From contig JAFXAV010000036.1 of assembly GCA_017516785.1 (NCBI GenBank), positions 26,829-90,828 of the forward strand: 64,000 nucleotides of DNA, in the 5' to 3' direction. This stretch comes from Oscillospiraceae bacterium (GTDB lineage: Bacteria > Bacillota_A > Clostridia > Oscillospirales > Oscillospiraceae). The translations under genes and the position numbers were made by a program. Shown piece by piece: positions 60,055-64,000 of this stretch. The first letter of the stretch is position 1. Every line of letters begins with the position of its first letter. The notes beneath the pieces were generated by a model. That model had not been told where the DNA came from and searched no databases. It saw nothing but the letters and a program-made list of their open reading frames with translations.

Positions 60055-60417
60055 ATGAAAAAACCGGGATTCGGAATTCTTGCCGCGGTAACGTTCGTTT
60101 TCGCCGCCTTTGTGCTGGGATTCTTTGCCGGCAGAAACATGAACCGGACCCCGGTCCATATTCAGACACTGCCCGATGCCACAATTTCAGCAGAAGAAAC
60201 TGCCGCTCCCACCGAGGCCGGTCTCATCGACATCAACACCGCCGATGTGCCCTTGCTTCAGACACTGCCCGGCATTGGCGAGGTCATTGCCCAGAGAATT
60301 ATTGACTACCGGGAAGCAAACGGCCCCTTCCAATCCATCGGCGAACTGACCAAAGTCGAGGGAATCGGCGAAAAGAAACTGGAATGGATCTGGGATCTTG
60401 TTACCACAGGAGGTTAG
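60055..60417 (+). CDS. ComEA-like helix-hairpin-helix protein
   Basis: 120 residues: membrane anchor (about 8-26), a short Thr/Ala/Glu linker, then two HhH motifs (IDINTADVPLLQTLPGIGEV and SIGELTKVEGIGEKKLEWI). DNA-binding ComEA proteins take up DNA in competence, but short anchored ones are also common in non-competent Clostridia, so the role is open. GGAGGT precedes ATG 60055. Seven bases lie between its stop and the response regulator. Confidence 0.85.
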   Translation: MKKPGFGILAAVTFVFAAFVLGFFAGRNMNRTPVHIQTLPDATISAEETAAPTEAGLIDINTADVPLLQTLPGIGEVIAQRIIDYREANGPFQSIGELTKVEGIGEKKLEWIWDLVTTGG

Positions 60418-60424
60418 AGAGATT

Positions 60425-61111
60425 ATGAAAATACTGGTTGTAGACGATGAAGTTCTGCTGGTCAAGGGCATCCGCTTTAACCTGCAGAACGAAGGATATG
60501 AAGTCATCACCGGCTCCAACGGCCTGGAGGCTCTGCAGCAGGTGAAGGATCAGAATCCTGATCTGGTGGTGCTGGATGTGATGATGCCGGAGATGGACGG
60601 TCTGACCGCCTGCGCCAAAATCCGGGAGTTTTCCGATGTGCCCATCATCATGCTCACCGCAAAAACCGACGATATGGACAAGCTCCTGGGCTTCGACCAC
60701 GGCGTGGATGACTATCTGACCAAACCCTTCAACATCCTGGAGCTGAAAGCCAGAATCCGCGCCCTGTTGCGCCGGGCCGGCACCAAGGCCGCAAAGGCTG
60801 AAAAAGCCACCAACACCCTGACCATCGGCTCCATCTCCCTGGATCTGGATGCCAGAAATGCCTACAAAGCAGGCCAGCTGGCTGACCTGACCGCCAAGGA
60901 ATTTGACGTGATCGAATTTTTGATGCGCAATCCCAACCGTGTCTATTCCAGAGAGGCTTTGCTTGACACCATCTGGGCATACGAATACCGCAGCGACATC
61001 CGGACTGTGGATGTCCACATCAGAAGGCTCCGGGAAAAACTGGAAGAAAATCCCGCGCAGCCGCAGCACATTATGACGAAGTGGGGCGTTGGCTATTATT
61101 TCAAAAAATAA
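60425..61111 (+). CDS. OmpR-family response regulator
   Basis: 228 residues. Receiver: Asp7/Asp8, phosphorylated Asp51 (VVLDVMMPEMDGL), Thr78 and Lys100 (YLTKPFN); winged-helix DNA-binding domain (~130-228; LTAKEFDVIEFLMRNPNRVY, RTVDVHIRRLREKL). Resembles the PhoP/YycF group. Its 3' end overlaps the kinase start by 23 bases. Confidence 0.95.
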   Translation: MKILVVDDEVLLVKGIRFNLQNEGYEVITGSNGLEALQQVKDQNPDLVVLDVMMPEMDGLTACAKIREFSDVPIIMLTAKTDDMDKLLGFDHGVDDYLTKPFNILELKARIRALLRRAGTKAAKAEKATNTLTIGSISLDLDARNAYKAGQLADLTAKEFDVIEFLMRNPNRVYSREALLDTIWAYEYRSDIRTVDVHIRRLREKLEENPAQPQHIMTKWGVGYYFKK

Positions 61112-62561
61112 TGTACCCGTTCTGGGCCGATACACAAATTCACAGCTGCGCTATGCCATGATCTATGTACTGATCACATTCGTGGTGCTGCTGCTTCTGA
61201 ATATCTACTGCTCCGATCTCAGCCAGAAGCTGTTCTACCAGAGCAAGGAAACCGCCATGGTGGAAAAATGCCAGCTGGCTGCGGACGAAATCGGCAAGCT
61301 GGAGCTGATCAACTCCACCACCGTCTCCTCCACCGTTGCTCAGCTGGGCAGTCTGCTTGCCAACAGTGATGATGATGGTGTGAAAGTCACCCGGCTGCTG
61401 GTCACCAATCACACAGGTCTTGTAATCTACGACAGCAACAGTGCCGCTGCGGGAAGCTATGCGCTGCTGCCGGAGATTGTCCGGGCCATGGAGGGCAAAG
61501 GCTATGACGTTTCCTCCTGGAAATATCATGACGGTGCCATGCAGACCCGTGCCGCTGTTCCCGTGGTTTCCGGCGGTGTACCTCTTGCATGCGTATACAT
61601 GATGGAGTATGACACCATCCAGGGCAGTCTGCTGAAATCCCTTCAGACCACTATTTTCCAGATTACTCTGATTCTGGAAATTGTCGTCATCATCTTTTCC
61701 CTGGCTTTTTCCAGCACCTTCTCCCGCCGTCTGCGGCAGATTATGGCATCTATGCGGATTATTCAGCAGGGCGACTATACCCACAAGCTGAAGCTTGGCG
61801 GTCACGATGAGCTGACTTTCCTGGGTGACGAGTTCAATGACCTTTCCGAACGTCTGCACACTTCTGAACAGAAGCGCCGCCGGTTTGTCTCCGATGCCTC
61901 CCACGAGCTTAAGACCCCCCTTGCATCCATCAAACTGCTGACGGACTCCATTCTGCAGAACGACATGGATATGGAAACTGTCCGTGAATTTGTGGGCGAC
62001 ATCGGCGATGAGGCCGAGCGCCTGAACCGTACAACCTCCAAGCTTCTGAGCCTGACCCGGGTGGACGGCCGGATTGAAGATGAGTGCGAAATCATCAACA
62101 TGGCTCCCACTGTGGAGCGGGTTGTCCGGATGCTCACCGCCATTGCCGGGCAGAATGACATCGACCTGGATCTGGAAATCCTCCAGGACTGCCCCATTCT
62201 GATTCTGGAAGACGATCTCTATCAAATCGCCTTCAATCTGGTAGAAAACGGCATCAAGTACAATATTCCCGGCGGAAAGCTCCATGTAAAGGTATTTCGC
62301 CAGGAGGACAATGCCATTTTGCAGGTTTCCGATACCGGTGTCGGCATTCCCGAAGATGCTCTGGAGCATATTTTCGAGCGCTTCTTCCGGGTGGACAAGG
62401 CCCGCTCCCGGGCCTCCGGCGGCAGCGGTCTGGGTCTTGCCATCGTCCGGGCCATTGTTCAGCGAAACCGGGGCGAGATTCACGTCAGCTCTGTTCTGGA
62501 TCAGGGAACCTCCTTTACCGTCAGTTTCCCGATTTTCGATACCGAGGAGGAAGATGCATGA
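61089..62561 (+). CDS. Sensor histidine kinase
   Basis: 490 residues from a TTG inside the regulator gene: membrane helices at ~25-45 and ~190-215, an extracellular sensing loop (~46-190), HAMP (~215-265), H box DASHELKTPLAS with His272, N box NLVENGIKYN, G1 SDTGVGIP, F box ERFFRVD, G2 GGSGLGLAIV. No ATG lies near the expected start; the next Met is 24 residues in. It pairs with the response regulator before it. Confidence 0.93.
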   Translation: MAIISKNNVPVLGRYTNSQLRYAMIYVLITFVVLLLLNIYCSDLSQKLFYQSKETAMVEKCQLAADEIGKLELINSTTVSSTVAQLGSLLANSDDDGVKVTRLLVTNHTGLVIYDSNSAAAGSYALLPEIVRAMEGKGYDVSSWKYHDGAMQTRAAVPVVSGGVPLACVYMMEYDTIQGSLLKSLQTTIFQITLILEIVVIIFSLAFSSTFSRRLRQIMASMRIIQQGDYTHKLKLGGHDELTFLGDEFNDLSERLHTSEQKRRRFVSDASHELKTPLASIKLLTDSILQNDMDMETVREFVGDIGDEAERLNRTTSKLLSLTRVDGRIEDECEIINMAPTVERVVRMLTAIAGQNDIDLDLEILQDCPILILEDDLYQIAFNLVENGIKYNIPGGKLHVKVFRQEDNAILQVSDTGVGIPEDALEHIFERFFRVDKARSRASGGSGLGLAIVRAIVQRNRGEIHVSSVLDQGTSFTVSFPIFDTEEEDA

Positions 62562-63067
62562 AAAAAACAGTTTCCTTCCTTCTGATTGCAATGATGCTTT
62601 TCAGTCTGGGTGCCTGCACCTTACAGGGCAGCGATATTATTGAGCCTGTGGAATTTTACTATCAGCGCACGGAGTATTCCTACGGCGGTGCCGACGGTGT
62701 CATCGCCCCGGAAATCCGGGAAGCATCCGGCCACGCAGGTGACCTCCCCTATTTGCTGGCTCTGTACCTGCGGGGTCCCCTGGATTCCAGTCTGAAAGCC
62801 CCCTTCCCCACCGACAGCAAAATCCTCAGCTTTTATCTGGACGGTAAAACCCTCAGTGTGACACTGGACTCCACCTTCGCATCACTGCAGAATATGGAGC
62901 TGACTCTCGCCTGTGCCTGCTTTGCACGGACCTGCTTCTCCCTTGCAGATGTTGCCCAGGTTCAGATCACTGCCCTGACTCCCGATGATACGCCGAGTCT
63001 CGATATCACCATCAGCGCCGACTCCCTGCTTCTGGAAGACATCAGCAGCATGGATGTCAGCGAATAA
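62558..63067 (+). CDS. GerMN-domain lipoprotein
   Basis: 169 residues. Lipobox LFSLGAC gives a lipid-anchored Cys20; the rest (~55-165) reads as a GerMN domain (YLLALYLRGPLDSSLKAPFP and LSVTLDSTFASLQNMELTLA). GerM-type proteins act in sporulation and cell envelope function. It overlaps the kinase stop (ATGA) and so belongs to the same operon; it may be linked to the kinase's signal. Confidence 0.8.
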   Translation: MKKTVSFLLIAMMLFSLGACTLQGSDIIEPVEFYYQRTEYSYGGADGVIAPEIREASGHAGDLPYLLALYLRGPLDSSLKAPFPTDSKILSFYLDGKTLSVTLDSTFASLQNMELTLACACFARTCFSLADVAQVQITALTPDDTPSLDITISADSLLLEDISSMDVSE

Positions 63068-63087
63068 TTCCTTTTACGGAGGGTACT

Positions 63088-63843
63088 ATGAAATTCATTT
63101 CCTGGAATGTCAACGGTCTGCGGGCCTGCATCACCAAAGGCTGGCAGGAGTTTTTTGACAATGCCGATGCAGATTTTTTCTGTCTGCAGGAGACCAAGCT
63201 GCAGGAGGGCCAGATCAGTCTGGATCTTCCCGGCTATGAACAGTACTGGAACTACGCCGAGAAGAAAGGCTATTCCGGCACCGCCATCTTCACAAAGCAT
63301 ACGCCCCTGTCCGTCAGATACGGCGTAGGTGTTCCCGAACTGGACACCGAAGGACGGCTCATTACCCTGGAGTATCCTGATTTTTACATCGCTACCTGCT
63401 ACACTCCCAACGCCCAACGGGAACTGGCAAGAATCTACCACCGCCTGAAATGGGACGATGCTTTCCGCAGCTACTTTGCAGAGCTGGACAAGGAAAAGCC
63501 CGTTATCATCTGCGGCGATCTGAATGTTGCCCATCAGGAAATTGACCTGAAAAACCCCAAGACCAACCGGGGCAACGCAGGTTTCTCCGATGAAGAGCGG
63601 GAAAGCTTTACCAAAACTCTGGAAGCAGGCTTTACCGACTCCTTCCGCCACTTAAATCCCGATGCCACCGGCGCCTATACCTGGTGGAGCTACATGTTCA
63701 AGGCAAGAGAAAAGAACGCAGGCTGGCGCATCGACTATTTTCTGGTGTCCGACCGCTGGAAAGATAAGATCACCGCCGCACCCATTTACAATGAAATCCT
63801 GGGTTCCGACCACTGCCCTGTGGGCCTGGAGATCGAAATCTGA
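63088..63843 (+). CDS. xth: Exodeoxyribonuclease III
   Basis: 251 residues, full length: MKFISWNVNGLRACITKGWQ, FCLQETKLQEGQI, CGDLNVAHQEIDLKNPKTN (shown as CGDLNVAHQE), WRIDYFLVSDRW and the catalytic GSDHCPVGL. AP endonuclease/3' exonuclease of base-excision repair. ACGGAGGG precedes ATG 63088. Last gene of the operon. Confidence 0.96.
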   Translation: MKFISWNVNGLRACITKGWQEFFDNADADFFCLQETKLQEGQISLDLPGYEQYWNYAEKKGYSGTAIFTKHTPLSVRYGVGVPELDTEGRLITLEYPDFYIATCYTPNAQRELARIYHRLKWDDAFRSYFAELDKEKPVIICGDLNVAHQEIDLKNPKTNRGNAGFSDEERESFTKTLEAGFTDSFRHLNPDATGAYTWWSYMFKAREKNAGWRIDYFLVSDRWKDKITAAPIYNEILGSDHCPVGLEIEI

Positions 63844-63901
63844 TATAAAAAGGACGGCTTTCGGGGCGGTCCAATAAAACAGTTTCACAATTGTTTTCGG
63901 G

Positions 63902-63929
63902 AAACGGCATGATTTCGGTCATGCCGTTT
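63902..63929. terminator. Terminator shared by xth and the edge gene
   Basis: AAACGGCATGA-TTTCGG-TCATGCCGTTT then TT; its right arm contains the stop of the minus-strand gene below. Confidence 0.7.
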
Positions 63930-64000
63930 TTCCGTTTTGCAAATCATAGAGTAATGTCGCAGGAAGAATCCCAATGTAGTTGTAGCTGATTTCCACATCC
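63919..64000 (-). CDS. C-terminus of a possible serine recombinase
   Basis: Minus-strand frame running in from the right window edge (26 residues, stop 63919-63921): DVEISYNYIGILPATLLYDL then QNGKTA. The I-x-Y-N-Y-I-G pattern near a C-terminus resembles large serine recombinases of Firmicutes. Only the end is visible, so the call is weak. Confidence 0.4.
   Translation of the reverse strand, partial: DVEISYNYIGILPATLLYDLQNGKTA

Overview
The window looks like a chromosome segment of a low-to-moderate GC, Gram-positive, anaerobic Clostridia member, most likely Oscillospiraceae-like. Supporting genes are PolC-type replicase, Rex, LCP and SpoVB-type envelope proteins, FeFe-hydrogenase maturation genes, MEP isoprenoid genes, GlnRS, a GerMN lipoprotein and AGGAGG-type ribosome sites. 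Taxonomy is inferred from gene content only. Many promoters show readable -35/-10 boxes with exactly 17 bp between them.

Layout. 1-5.1 kb: end of a YgiQ-type radical SAM gene, nitroreductase, membrane-anchored XRE regulator, short pyrophosphatase, OB-fold SSB-like protein, endonuclease III, SpoVB-like flippase, and a second membrane XRE regulator. 5.2-9.9 kb (minus): aminoacyl-histidine dipeptidase, SecG, a NagPA-type glycosidase operon, prfB without a frameshift site, tRNA-Arg(CCU). 9.95-14.1 kb (plus): an operon of a TM1266-type regulator, hydE, hydG and hydF behind a leader RNA ending in an intrinsic terminator. These genes build the H-cluster; the hydrogenase itself is not here. 14.2-25.9 kb (minus): LCP protein, polC, ispG, rseP, dxr, cdsA, uppS, frr and pyrH, linking UMP/ribosome recycling, undecaprenyl and phospholipid supply, site-2 proteolysis and the MEP pathway. 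26.2-34 kb: glnS, a small XRE/membrane pair, rex, a deoxyinosine-type DNA glycosylase, two tRNA-Ser genes and a heterodimeric ABC exporter.

34.2-56.5 kb is an integrated element of about 22.2 kb in the 3' end of tRNA-Thr(CGU), bounded by a 47-bp direct repeat. It has a tyrosine integrase, a repressor with two matching operators, a rightward early/replication module (small DNA-binding proteins, replication initiator, DnaC-like loader, PDDEXK nuclease), then an 18-residue-repeat protein translationally linked to an intact protein of about 3,376 residues that resembles phage polyvalent/ejection proteins. No portal, major capsid, tail, large terminase or lysis gene is seen. A terminase-small-subunit-like fragment lies among four clusters of 11-bp-spaced repeats. 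The right end carries HTH and RHH regulators, a GNAT toxin-antitoxin-like pair and a probable structured RNA. It is either a satellite-like element keeping virion-ejection proteins or a prophage that lost its morphogenesis block.

56.6-64 kb returns to chromosome: TlpA/CcdA thiol-redox pair, family 4 UDG, a D-Ala-D-Ala carboxypeptidase homologue lacking all three catalytic motifs, and a plus-strand group of ComEA-like protein, response regulator, histidine kinase, GerMN lipoprotein and exonuclease III. The C-terminus of a possible recombinase runs off the right edge on the minus strand.
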